Of a stretch of 8,811 nucleotides of DNA, positions 8,537-8,811 are shown one piece after another. Source of the DNA: Actinomycetota bacterium (GTDB lineage: Bacteria; Actinomycetota; Acidimicrobiia; Acidimicrobiales; Palsa-688); assembly GCA_023489205.1 (NCBI GenBank), contig JAMDDF010000128.1, forward strand, positions 1 through 8,811. The letters are read 5' to 3'. The notes beneath the pieces are model-generated. The model saw only the letters and a program-made list of their open reading frames with translations, was not told the origin of the DNA and searched no databases. The position numbers and the translations under genes are program-made. Position 1 is the stretch's first letter, and every line of letters starts with the position of its first letter.

Positions 8537-8811
8537 TCACTGGTAGAGCGTGCCGGCGTTGACAACGGGGCTGACTTGTGACTCGCCGCAGAGCACGACC
8601 ATGAGGTTGCTCACCATTGCCGCCTTCCGTTCCTCGTCCAGTTCGACGACCTGTCTTTCGCTGAGCAGGTGCAGGGCCTGGTCGACCATCCCGACGGCGC
8701 CCTGGACGATCTTTTGGCGGGCGGCGATGACCGCCTCGGCCTGCTGGCGGCGCAGCATCGCCTGGGCGATCTCGGGGGCATAGGCGAGGTGGGTGAGGCG
8801 AGCCTCGTCGA
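8537..8811 (-). CDS. SPFH/band-7 domain protein, C-terminal end (partial, runs off right edge)
   Basis: Only the last 90 residues are in the window; the frame is open to the right edge. The part seen begins with [20 protein letters not shown], continues through an amphipathic helix with [20 protein letters not shown], and ends with [20 protein letters not shown] and [10 protein letters not shown]. This pattern matches what I recall of the C-terminal coiled part of actinobacterial SPFH (stomatin/flotillin-like) proteins, which assemble at membranes as scaffolds. The SPFH domain itself lies outside the window, so the assignment rests on this tail and on the neighbouring ribbon-helix-helix gene. 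Codons end mostly in G or C, as in the recombinase. An internal ATG at 8758 is not the start. Confidence 0.75.
   Translation of the reverse strand, partial: DEARLTHLAYAPEIAQAMLRRQQAEAVIAARQKIVQGAVGMVDQALHLLSERQVVELDEERKAAMVSNLMVVLCGESQVSPVVNAGTLYQ

Overview
The window reads as chromosome from a high-GC actinobacterium. The strongest evidence is a BldD-type developmental regulator, a family confined to Actinobacteria, with its cyclic-di-GMP binding signature intact. The GlgX and SPFH/ribbon-helix-helix genes also resemble actinobacterial homologues, and GTG starts are common. I cannot name the genus.

Left block (1 to about 6620, all minus strand, so transcription runs right to left). Reading in that direction: a possible proline-rich leader ORF (6617-6453), a CAX-type cation/proton exchanger (6456-5290), a GlgX glycogen debranching enzyme broken by an internal deletion and frameshift (5293-3106), a BldD regulator (2940-2434), a class 3 aldehyde dehydrogenase (2313-838), and a regulator that joins a MerR DNA-binding domain to a TetR DNA-binding domain (838 to beyond the left edge). 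Several junctions overlap by 1 to 4 bases (leader/exchanger, exchanger/glgX, dehydrogenase/regulator), which suggests translational coupling. bldD has about 165 bp of upstream space with a candidate promoter, and the dehydrogenase has about 120 bp, so there are probably two or three transcription units.

Middle (6457-6938). A divergent spacer holds a 15-bp tandem repeat, a UUCG-loop hairpin and a tRNA-Cys(GCA) gene on the plus strand. A tyrosine recombinase gene starts 150 bp beyond the tRNA, in the same direction. This is the usual layout of an element integrated at a tRNA 3' end. The recombinase is interrupted by an apparent one-base deletion near 7081, so the element is probably a decayed remnant unless the base is a sequencing error. 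No second copy of the tRNA end is visible in the window.

Right block (8353-8811, minus strand). The C-terminal end of an SPFH/band-7 protein is followed 7 bp later by a 58-residue ribbon-helix-helix (Arc-like) protein. I find no convincing gene in 8063-8352.

The recombinase and SPFH genes use G or C at nearly every third codon position. The left block uses many more A/T-ending codons, so the tRNA-Cys marks a compositional boundary. The points most worth following up are the MerR-TetR fusion coupled to the dehydrogenase, the proline-rich ORF abutting the cation exchanger, and the broken glgX beside an apparently intact bldD.
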